Shown here in pieces: positions 21,316-28,479 of a DNA stretch of 37,566 nucleotides (the first letter of the stretch is position 1; each line of letters starts with the position of its first letter). The position numbers were made by a program, and so were the translations under genes. Below the pieces are notes generated by a model, which saw nothing but the letters and a program-made list of their open reading frames with translations, was not told where the DNA came from and made no database searches. This DNA is from an uncultured Rhodospirillales bacterium (lineage in GTDB: Bacteria; Pseudomonadota; Alphaproteobacteria; Rhodospirillales; UBA2165), in NCBI GenBank assembly GCA_905614355.1, contig CAJQSN010000075.1, positions 1-37,566 of the forward strand, written 5' to 3'.

Positions 21316-22094
21316 TGCCATTTGATGTTAATCACATTGAAAACGGTCCCACTAATGGGGAAGCCTTAATTTTTTTACATGGAATAGGGGGTGATTGTCA
21401 CTCTTGGGACCTTCAATTAGAGAGTTTTTCTGACAATTATCGAGCTATCGCTTGGGATATGCCAGGATACGGAGCCTCCACAACAATCAACCCAATGACT
21501 TTTGCAAATTTAAGCAACAGCCTATTTAGGCTAATGGACCATTTAAAAATCGAACAAGCTCATTTGATTGGACACTCAATGGGGGGTATGGTTGCCCAAC
21601 AGGCCATCGCCACGTATGAAAATCGCTTTAAAACTGCGACCCTGTCGGCAACTTCGCCTGCATTTGGAAAGCCCGATGGCGAGTTCCAGAAAAATTTCAT
21701 CAAAGCTCGCCTTAAGCCGCTTGAAGATGGATTATCGATGGAAGACCTGGCAAAAAAACAAGTTCCTAATATGGTTGGATATAAACCAGATCCAAGAGGT
21801 CTAGATTTAGCCTATACATCAATGTCAAAGGTGAGCCCAGAGGCCTTTACAGCATCAATGCACTGTCTGGTAGAATTTGACCGCCGAGATAATCTCAGCT
21901 TAATTAAAATTCCTACACTTCTAGTCTCTGGAGAGAAAGATACTAATGCCCCGGCTCCTATGATGGAAAAAATGGCGAGTAAAATTCCTGGTTCAACGTA
22001 TGTTTGTATGACTGGAACAGGACACCTTTCCAACATGGAAAGGCCTAAAGAATTCAACTTAGTTTTAAAAAAATTTATACAAAATATTAAGTGA
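21315..22094 (+). CDS. alpha/beta hydrolase, N-formylmaleamate deformylase-like
   Basis: A 259-residue alpha/beta hydrolase. The oxyanion motif is HGIGGDCHSW (22-31), the nucleophile elbow GHS88MGG, the acid probably D209 in SGEKDTNAP and the base H237 in GTGHLSN. Length and arrangement fit NicD (N-formylmaleamate deformylase), which follows ring opening by NicX in the nicotinate pathway. Translational coupling to the nicX-like gene (1-bp overlap) supports this. The fold also covers 3-oxoadipate enol-lactonase and related C-C hydrolases, so the exact reaction rests on context. GAGGAGGA for the next gene overlaps its stop. Confidence 0.75.
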   Translation: MPFDVNHIENGPTNGEALIFLHGIGGDCHSWDLQLESFSDNYRAIAWDMPGYGASTTINPMTFANLSNSLFRLMDHLKIEQAHLIGHSMGGMVAQQAIATYENRFKTATLSATSPAFGKPDGEFQKNFIKARLKPLEDGLSMEDLAKKQVPNMVGYKPDPRGLDLAYTSMSKVSPEAFTASMHCLVEFDRRDNLSLIKIPTLLVSGEKDTNAPAPMMEKMASKIPGSTYVCMTGTGHLSNMERPKEFNLVLKKFIQNIK

Positions 22095-22105
22095 GGAGGA
22101 ATACC

Positions 22106-23362
22106 ATCGCAAAAAAATCTCATGAACCCGATAAACCGATGTTTGATCCAGATGCCTGGGGCCTAACCAAACAGCAAACTGATTTAACTAGCCTTGCTCG
22201 CAAACTAGGCCAGGAAAAATTTGCCGGCCGCGCTGAAAAATGGGATCGCGAAGCCATATTCCCAATGGCTAATTATAAAGATATGCATAAAGCTGGTTTA
22301 CTCGGTATTTGCATACCTAAAAAATATAAAGGTTTTGGTGCAGATCAAAAAACCTATGCTTTAACAGCTGCTGAAATTGGACGTTATTGTGGTGCTACAG
22401 CCCTTACCTATAATATGCACGTAAGTTCATGCTTATGGACGGGAACACTCGTTGACGATCTACCAATGTCAGCAAAAGAACGTAAAGAGCATAACAGACG
22501 CAGGGCGATTCACTATGAACGGATCCTAAAAAAAGGGGCAATTTACGCTCAGCCGTTTTCTGAAGGAGGAGCAGCTGCGGCTGGATTTAGACCTTTCGGT
22601 ACAAAAGCCAGCCGCGTAGATGGCGGCTGGTTAATTAATGGAAAAAAAATATTTGCATCTTTATCCGGTTCAGCGGATTACTATGGAATACTCTGCACTG
22701 AAGAAAAGGAAAACCTTAGCAGAAGAGATACAATGTATTTAGCAGTCCCTGCTAAGGCAAAAGGAATAACTATAGAAGGAGACTGGGATCCCCTCGGGAT
22801 GCGGGGCACAGTTTCGCGTAATCTGATATTTGAGGATGTGTTTGTGCCAGAGGATGCGGCGCTTATGCCAAAAGGAATTTACTTTGAAGCTGCTGTTCGG
22901 TGGCCTCATATGTTTACGACCTTAACGCCAAGTTATATGGGCATTGCCCAGGCTGCTTATGATTTTACAATTAAATATTTACGGGGTGAAATGGAGGGTA
23001 CTCCACCGGTTAAACGCCGAATGTATCCAACAAAGCAACATGCTGTGGCCGAAATGCTGATAATGTTAGAGCAAACTAAAGCTATTTGGTTCCAAATGCT
23101 CAATAATGCAAAACCTAACCCTAACAAAGATGAAATATTGCGCGCTTATTGCGCCCAATACTCCGTCATGGAAAATTCAAATAAATTAGCCCAATTAGCT
23201 ATTAGAACATGTGGTGGCCAAGCAATGCTTAAATCATTACCCCTAGAACGGCTCTATCGTGATAGTCGATGTGGAAGTCTAATGTTGCCCTGGACTGCTG
23301 AACTTTGCCTCGATAAATTAGGACGAGAAAGCCTCTATGAACGCGGCGAAGAAGACGATTAA
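22106..23362 (+). CDS. acyl-CoA dehydrogenase family protein, apparent ATC start
   Basis: An FAD-dependent acyl-CoA dehydrogenase-like protein of about 419 residues. Recognisable parts are the N-terminal helices (AGLLGICIPKKYKGFG), the middle beta domain (AQPFSEGGAAAAGF, then GGWLINGKKIFASLSG and DWDPLGMRGTVSRNLIFEDVFVP) and the C-terminal helices with IRTCGGQAMLKSLPLERLYRDSR. A near-perfect GGAGGA sits 5 nt before an ATC at 22106, followed by GCA-AAA-AAA (Ala-Lys-Lys), so the reading would be M-A-K-K-S if ATC is used or is a misread ATG. Alternatives are GTG 22091, which would put the Shine-Dalgarno inside the gene, and ATG 22139, which has none. With the CoA ligase downstream it probably oxidises an acyl- or aryl-CoA intermediate. 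Confidence 0.85.
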   Translation: MAKKSHEPDKPMFDPDAWGLTKQQTDLTSLARKLGQEKFAGRAEKWDREAIFPMANYKDMHKAGLLGICIPKKYKGFGADQKTYALTAAEIGRYCGATALTYNMHVSSCLWTGTLVDDLPMSAKERKEHNRRRAIHYERILKKGAIYAQPFSEGGAAAAGFRPFGTKASRVDGGWLINGKKIFASLSGSADYYGILCTEEKENLSRRDTMYLAVPAKAKGITIEGDWDPLGMRGTVSRNLIFEDVFVPEDAALMPKGIYFEAAVRWPHMFTTLTPSYMGIAQAAYDFTIKYLRGEMEGTPPVKRRMYPTKQHAVAEMLIMLEQTKAIWFQMLNNAKPNPNKDEILRAYCAQYSVMENSNKLAQLAIRTCGGQAMLKSLPLERLYRDSRCGSLMLPWTAELCLDKLGRESLYERGEEDD

Positions 23363-23383
23363 GTAAAAATAAAGGAGGGGAAA

Positions 23384-24901
23384 ATGACAGAAAATCTTTC
23401 ATTTTGGCTTGAAAAGAATGCTGATTTCACGCCAGAAAAAATTGCTATTCATTTTGAAGGCGAAGCAGTCACCTATAAATATTTTACTAAGAAAGTCCAT
23501 GATTACGCTCGTGCGCTCAAACATGTTTATGGAGTAGGCCGTGGTGATCGCATCGCCTTTCTTGGCATGAACCATCCAGATTTACTATACCTCTTTTTTG
23601 CATGCGCACGATTAGGTGTAATTTTTCTGCCGCTTAATTGGCGACTAGCAATACCTGAACACCTTTTTATACTTAAAGATGCTACCGTGAAGGTTCTCAT
23701 TTTTGATGCCGACTTTGAAAAACATGCAAATGAGCTGAGAAAAGACCTTTCAGATTGTGAGTTTATATCCAGTGACTTTGAGACAGATAATTGGCAAAGC
23801 CTCCAAAAAGATGCCAAAATAGCAAAGGGCGATAATAGCAACCCACATGTAAGCATGGAAACGCCATTTTTGTTAGTCTACACCTCTGGGACAACAGGCC
23901 GGCCCAAAGGTGCAATCCTTACTCAACAGGCAATTCAAACAAACGCACATAACTCAGTGCACTATAGCGGAATGAACGATGCTGATCATATATTGACAGC
24001 ACTTCCGATGTTTCATGTCGGTGGCCTAAACATCCAAACTACACCCGCCTTTTATGTAGGTGCCACTGTAACGATTCACCGTCGTTTTGATCCAAAAAAA
24101 ATTCTAAAATCCATTCAGACAGAGCACCCAACACTTCTAGTTCTAGTGCCGGCTACAATTCAAGCTGTTATAGCACAACCGGAATGGATGGAAACTGACC
24201 TTACAAGCCTGCGTCTCATTAACTCAGGATCGTCCATGGTACCTCTACCCCTTATCATGGCTTTTCACGATCGAGGTGTCCCTGTAACTCAGGTCTATGG
24301 TTCCACAGAAACAGGCCCGATTGCGATTTATCAGAAAGTCGAAAATGCCTGGAAAAAACCGGGTTCAGCCGGGAAGGTCGCAATGCACTGCGAGATGAGA
24401 ATTGTTGATAATAACGATAATGATGTTCAACAGGGCCAATCTGGGGAAATTCTTCTCAAAGGGGGTAATATTCTCTACGAATACTGGGGGAATGAAACTG
24501 CTACTAAAGATGCTATCCGAGATGGCTGGTTCTATACTGGCGATATTGGCTATCAAGATGAAGATCACGACCTTTGGATTAACGACCGTAAGAAAGATGT
24601 AGTGATTTCTGGAAGTGAAAATATATATCCAGCCGAGATAGAGGCGTTCATACATGAAATGGCAGATATTACTGATGGTGTTATAGTAGGAAAGCCCGAT
24701 GAAAAATGGGGCGAGGTACCAGTGGCTGTCGTGATCAAAGAGAAGGGTTCAGATCTCTCAGAAATTGATTTCCTTGAACGATTTCAAGGACAGTTGGCTC
24801 GCTACAAGCATCCAAAAGCAGTTTATTTTGTCGAAGACTTACCAAGAACCGCTATGGGAAAGGTCGTGAAGTATGAGGTCCGTAAGTTAGTAGTAAAATA
24901 A
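23384..24901 (+). CDS. AMP-forming acyl-CoA ligase
   Basis: A 505-residue ANL-superfamily adenylating enzyme. Motifs: the P-loop-like LLVYTSGTTGRPKGAIL (about 162-178), ALPMFHVGGLN near 206, VYGSTETGP near 305 (aromatic-T-E), GWFYTGDIGY near 380 (the D binds ribose), the hinge NDRKKDVVISGSENIYPAEIE near 398 and the catalytic Lys in PRTAMGKVVKYEVRK near the C-terminus. GGAGGGG precedes the ATG, 21 bp after the dehydrogenase. It activates a carboxylate as CoA thioester with ATP. In this operon it could act on the substrate before, or a product after, ring cleavage; long-chain and aromatic acids cannot be told apart by eye. Confidence 0.9.
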   Translation: MTENLSFWLEKNADFTPEKIAIHFEGEAVTYKYFTKKVHDYARALKHVYGVGRGDRIAFLGMNHPDLLYLFFACARLGVIFLPLNWRLAIPEHLFILKDATVKVLIFDADFEKHANELRKDLSDCEFISSDFETDNWQSLQKDAKIAKGDNSNPHVSMETPFLLVYTSGTTGRPKGAILTQQAIQTNAHNSVHYSGMNDADHILTALPMFHVGGLNIQTTPAFYVGATVTIHRRFDPKKILKSIQTEHPTLLVLVPATIQAVIAQPEWMETDLTSLRLINSGSSMVPLPLIMAFHDRGVPVTQVYGSTETGPIAIYQKVENAWKKPGSAGKVAMHCEMRIVDNNDNDVQQGQSGEILLKGGNILYEYWGNETATKDAIRDGWFYTGDIGYQDEDHDLWINDRKKDVVISGSENIYPAEIEAFIHEMADITDGVIVGKPDEKWGEVPVAVVIKEKGSDLSEIDFLERFQGQLARYKHPKAVYFVEDLPRTAMGKVVKYEVRKLVVK

Positions 24902-24930
24902 AATACCACACCCCGTAAAGCCAACTAAAA

Positions 24931-24946
24931 TACGCGTGGTCGCGTA
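24931..24946 (+). terminator. short hairpin after the nicX-like operon
   Basis: TACGCG-TGGT-CGCGTA is a perfect 6-bp stem with a 4-nt loop, 30 bp after the CoA ligase stop. No U-rich tail follows (GTATAAAATG), so it may slow or protect the transcript end rather than terminate strongly. The CmcJ-family gene begins 67 bp further on and could be read through. Confidence 0.4.
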
Positions 24947-25012
24947 GTATAAAATGAGGTTATAAAAATAATCTCTTTAGTTAAACTTAAGCCTACATAG
25001 GTGATTTTTGCT

Positions 25013-25834
25013 ATGGCTAAAGGACATCCCAAACAGATTAAAGCTAAACTTACGTATTGCGTTGATGATGGCACAATACCAGTGAACGAGACTAACGATA
25101 TGATATCCAAAATACCGTCGTATTCTGGTAATTTTGATCAACATGTTATGCCAATTAAAAATGGTCGACAAACTTCACAGCACTTGACCCTTGACCTAAA
25201 TGGATTTGAACTAATTAACCATAATAGCCACGTTGAAGAGTTCATCAATAAAGACAGACTTATTACTATCTACTATCCAGAAATCAGGGAATTGATTAAG
25301 AACCATACGGCAGCTTCAGAAGTTGTTATATTTGACCATACAATAAGAACGGGTAATGAGAAAAAACGCGCTGCTATGCTTTTGAGGGAACCGGTTAGAC
25401 GAGTTCATAATGATTATACAGAATGGTCAGGACCTCAACGTGTCCGAGATATAATGCATGATAAAGCAGAAAAGTTATTAGAGAAGCGGTTCGCCATCAT
25501 CCAAGTTTGGCGGCCAACTCAACCAGTCTTATTGTCTAATCCACTAGCTCTTTGTGACGCACGATCTTTAAATAAAAAGGATTTAATTATATCAGAGAGG
25601 CGTTATCCTGATCGAGTTGGTCAGACATACCAAATAAAATATAATAAGGATCACGATTGGTTTTACTTTCCAACGATGAAGCGCAGTGAGGCTATTATTT
25701 TTAAAGTATATGACTCTGAAACTGATGGCCGCTCACGTTTTACGGCTCATACATCGTTTGATGATCCATTGACACCCAAAAATGCCCAGCCACGTGAGAG
25801 TATTGAAGTCAGGGCACTCGTATTTTTCAACTAA
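25013..25834 (+). CDS. CmcJ/NvfI family oxidoreductase
   Basis: A protein of about 273 residues from ATG 25013 (an upstream in-frame ATG at 25001 is possible but less likely). It carries the family pattern: RVHNDYTEWSGPQRVRD near 130, FAIIQVWRPTQPVLLSNPLALCDARS near 160-185, then a Y-x-x-K-Y... HDWFYFPTMKRSEAIIFKVYDS block and RFTAHTSFDDP... PRESIEVRALVF at the end. The H-N-D and late H/R residues are those expected of this Fe(II)/2-oxoglutarate-type fold. Members occur in fungal meroterpenoid and bacterial cephamycin pathways; NvfI is an iron/2OG oxygenase. In this degradative context it is probably an orphan oxygenase. It overlaps the convergent TauE gene by 8 bp. Confidence 0.8.
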   Translation: MAKGHPKQIKAKLTYCVDDGTIPVNETNDMISKIPSYSGNFDQHVMPIKNGRQTSQHLTLDLNGFELINHNSHVEEFINKDRLITIYYPEIRELIKNHTAASEVVIFDHTIRTGNEKKRAAMLLREPVRRVHNDYTEWSGPQRVRDIMHDKAEKLLEKRFAIIQVWRPTQPVLLSNPLALCDARSLNKKDLIISERRYPDRVGQTYQIKYNKDHDWFYFPTMKRSEAIIFKVYDSETDGRSRFTAHTSFDDPLTPKNAQPRESIEVRALVFFN

Positions 25835-26574
25835 AAAATATAGTTACTGAACCCAGTATAAGTATTAATATTAGTGTTATTTTTTTAAAATATTCTTGCG
25901 GCGCATAAGCAAAAATTCTAGCTCCGAGACTGGCACCAATCATCTGAGTTGGCGCCAATAAAATACCCGTAAAAATCAAATTCCATACCATCACACCGTT
26001 TAAAGAAAAAATAATCATTATAGTAAAGATGATCAAACCGGTTGCAATTATCAAATTGGATCTTTGGGTATTTGCTTGGCCTGGGAATGCCATTATATAA
26101 ATAGCCAAGATAGGACTTCCTAATCCAGCAAACCCGTTAACAATACCAGCAATGCCACCAAATAAAACAGTGGATAATACACCTCGCGTTCCTTGATACT
26201 GCCAACCACTTAGAACGACGATGGATACTAAAACAATAACTCCACCTATGATTTTTCGAACAAGATTTGGGTCTACATGGAGTAATATTATACTTCCGAT
26301 TGGCGTCAAAAGAACTAAAGTTAAAAGAAGACCACGCATGTTCTTCCAACTAAAATCTCTAACTGCAGCCGGAAAAAGTTGGGCTGAAATAAGTAACCCA
26401 CCAACTACAAGCAAAGCTAGAGCTTCTACCGGCGGATATACTATGGTCATCAGAGGCATCATCAGCGTCGCGCCCCCCCCACCCGGTGTATCCTTGCATC
26501 AAGCCACCAGCAAACCCAATCCCAAGCGCAAATAGAAAAGGGAGTGTCAGTAATTCGGGAACAAATTCGCCCAT
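25827..26574 (-). pseudogene. TauE/SafE family permease gene, frameshifted in a G8 tract
   Basis: The first part (from ATG 26574) reads MGEFVPELLTLPFLFALGIG, then FAGGLMQGYTGWGG, typical of the first helix and pore motif of TauE/SafE anion exporters. Eight consecutive G (C8 at 26473-26480 on the plus strand) then shift the frame. With seven G it would continue GGATLMMPLMTIVYPP and through six or so further membrane segments, about 248 residues, the normal family length. The downstream frame is otherwise intact with no other stop, so the lesion is recent, phase-variable or an assembly error. TauE-like proteins export sulfite, sulfoacetate or other organic anions. It is the last gene of the homogentisate-P450 operon. 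Confidence 0.85.
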
Positions 26575-26594
26575 TTAGTTCACACTAACCAATA

Positions 26595-27101
26595 TTAATT
26601 TTTTGGGCGATCATAATTTTTTGCCATATGCCCAGAGCCATCTAAATCACCGCGCTCAAATAACCAACCATAACCGCCTTTGGGGTTAGTTAAAATCTCC
26701 CAGCTATTCCCATCTAAGTCCCAAAAATAAAAACTATAAGTACCATGCTGTGAAATTGGTTTAGAGACTTGCGTCATTCCCCATTTATCCGCATGTTCAA
26801 CGCATAATTGATGACATTTATCGACCTCTTTATCAGAGGCTACATCCAACCCATTATGAAATAACAATCCCATCTTAGAGCCCTTACGCCCTCGCTTAAC
26901 CGCGGCATATGAATGCGTCCCACCCAGGCGGAACATAAGAGAGATAGGACTAGTACGAACTACTTCAAGTCCTAAGAATTCTTCATAAAATTTTCTACTG
27001 GCATCAACATCGTCAACTTCAACGGTACCATGAGAAAGAAACTCTAATTTAAGCACTGGCTTAATTTTTTCGTCAGATTTTTCTTTATTTTGTTCTGCCA
27101 C
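26595..27101 (-). CDS. VOC family (glyoxalase/extradiol dioxygenase-fold) protein
   Basis: A 168-residue vicinal-oxygen-chelate protein. Two beta-alpha-beta-beta-beta halves are visible: EFLSHGTVEVDDVDASRKFYEEFLGLEVVR (metal His near 33) with LMFRLGGTHSYAAVKRG, then HNGLDV... and YSFYFWDLDGNSWEILTNPKGG with the metal Glu near 147. The start is a GTG at 27101 behind a G-rich ribosome-binding stretch. It lies between the P450 and the TauE gene in one direction and could open or isomerise an oxidised aromatic product. The fold covers dioxygenases, isomerases and resistance proteins; function is unassigned. Confidence 0.8.
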   Translation of the reverse strand: MAEQNKEKSDEKIKPVLKLEFLSHGTVEVDDVDASRKFYEEFLGLEVVRTSPISLMFRLGGTHSYAAVKRGRKGSKMGLLFHNGLDVASDKEVDKCHQLCVEHADKWGMTQVSKPISQHGTYSFYFWDLDGNSWEILTNPKGGYGWLFERGDLDGSGHMAKNYDRPKN

Positions 27102-27240
27102 AACACCACCCCCTTGAAAAATTAATTCTCAAAATAAAATAATAGCCAACTAGTTAATTCAAATAAATTAAAATAATCCATTCGAATACAAATATTATAT
27201 TAATACTAAACTAATCCGCGCCTATAAAAATATCCATAAC

Positions 27241-28467
27241 TTAGAAAACTTCTACCGGCAAGGTCTCCAACCCTCGGAAGCGGGCTCTACCGTGATATTT
27301 TTTTTCGCCTACCAATCGTATATTTGGAAAACGTTTTACAAATTTTCCAATGGCAATATGCCCCTCGATCCTTCCTAAGGTGTTCCCCATACAGGTGTGC
27401 TTACCAATACCAAATGCAATTTGAGGATTAGGCTTTCGTCCTATGTCAACTTTTTCAGGCTCTACAAATATTTCAGGATCGCGATTAGCTGCCCCTATCG
27501 CTGTATGAATAAAAGACCCCGCCGGGATAATAGTTTTTGAACCAACTGGACCAAATTCAATATCTTCAGTAGCTTTCCGGTTACCAATTTGGAGGGGGGA
27601 CTGGAAACGAAGAAATTCTTCAATGGCAGTTTTTATTAATGTCGGATCACTTCTTAATCGATCCAGTTGATCTGGATAATCAAGTAAAATGCTAATGCCG
27701 TTTCCCACTAAATTAGCAGTTGTTTCATGTCCTGCATTTAACAGAAATATACAGTTCTGAATAAGCTCGGTAGGCGAAAGATGTTCTCCCTCAACCTCAC
27801 CAAATATTAAAGCAGCTAACACTTCTCCCACTTCTCCACCTTCCGGAGTTTTGCGGCGCTCCTTTATCAAAACATCTAATAAGTCTCCGAATTCTGTCAC
27901 CGCAGCATGCCCTTTAGCAATATTTTCTTTAGAAACCACAGGATCAAGTGCCCCTAAAATTAGATTAGAATAATTATGCAACTTGTGGCGATGTTCTTCA
28001 GGAACACCTAACATATCAGCAATAATCTCAGTCGGCAGCGCTAAGGCATAGTCTGATACAACATCAAAAGTTTGTTTGACTGCTAAGCGATCCAACAAGC
28101 GATCGATAATTTTTTCAATTACTGGCGTCAACTCCATAATCTTACGTGGAGTAAAAGCTTCGGCAAGCAATTTTCTAACTCGCGTATGTGCCGGTGGATC
28201 GTTAAATACTAAACTTGTTGTATGATGAATGTAGAGCGGACCTTCACCAAACTTTGGTTTAAAGTCTATTTTTTTATCCGAGCTCATGCTTGGATGCTTA
28301 AAAGATAAAACCACATCCTTGTACCGGGTTATAAAATACGAGCCATCTGGATTCTGGTGAACAGGATGATAATCGCGCATGATTTTATACGTTGGAAACG
28401 GGTTATCTAAAAATGCCTGATCGATTTTTTTTATATTAAATTCTAGCGCACGTTGTTCGTCATCCAT
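27241..28467 (-). CDS. cytochrome P450
   Basis: A 408-residue soluble bacterial P450. Signatures are the I-helix oxygen-activation motif LLNAGHETTAN near 245-255, the K-helix EEFLR, the meander IHTAIGAANRDPEIF and the haem loop FGIGKHTCMG with the thiolate ligand at about C359. The start at 28467 has GAGGAG in front. It follows the molybdenum-enzyme gene by 12 bp, so it belongs to the homogentisate operon. There is no ferredoxin or ferredoxin reductase nearby, so the redox partners are elsewhere. It probably hydroxylates or dealkylates a compound leading into the pathway. Confidence 0.92.
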   Translation of the reverse strand: MDDEQRALEFNIKKIDQAFLDNPFPTYKIMRDYHPVHQNPDGSYFITRYKDVVLSFKHPSMSSDKKIDFKPKFGEGPLYIHHTTSLVFNDPPAHTRVRKLLAEAFTPRKIMELTPVIEKIIDRLLDRLAVKQTFDVVSDYALALPTEIIADMLGVPEEHRHKLHNYSNLILGALDPVVSKENIAKGHAAVTEFGDLLDVLIKERRKTPEGGEVGEVLAALIFGEVEGEHLSPTELIQNCIFLLNAGHETTANLVGNGISILLDYPDQLDRLRSDPTLIKTAIEEFLRFQSPLQIGNRKATEDIEFGPVGSKTIIPAGSFIHTAIGAANRDPEIFVEPEKVDIGRKPNPQIAFGIGKHTCMGNTLGRIEGHIAIGKFVKRFPNIRLVGEKKYHGRARFRGLETLPVEVF

Positions 28468-28479
28468 GAGCCTACTCCT

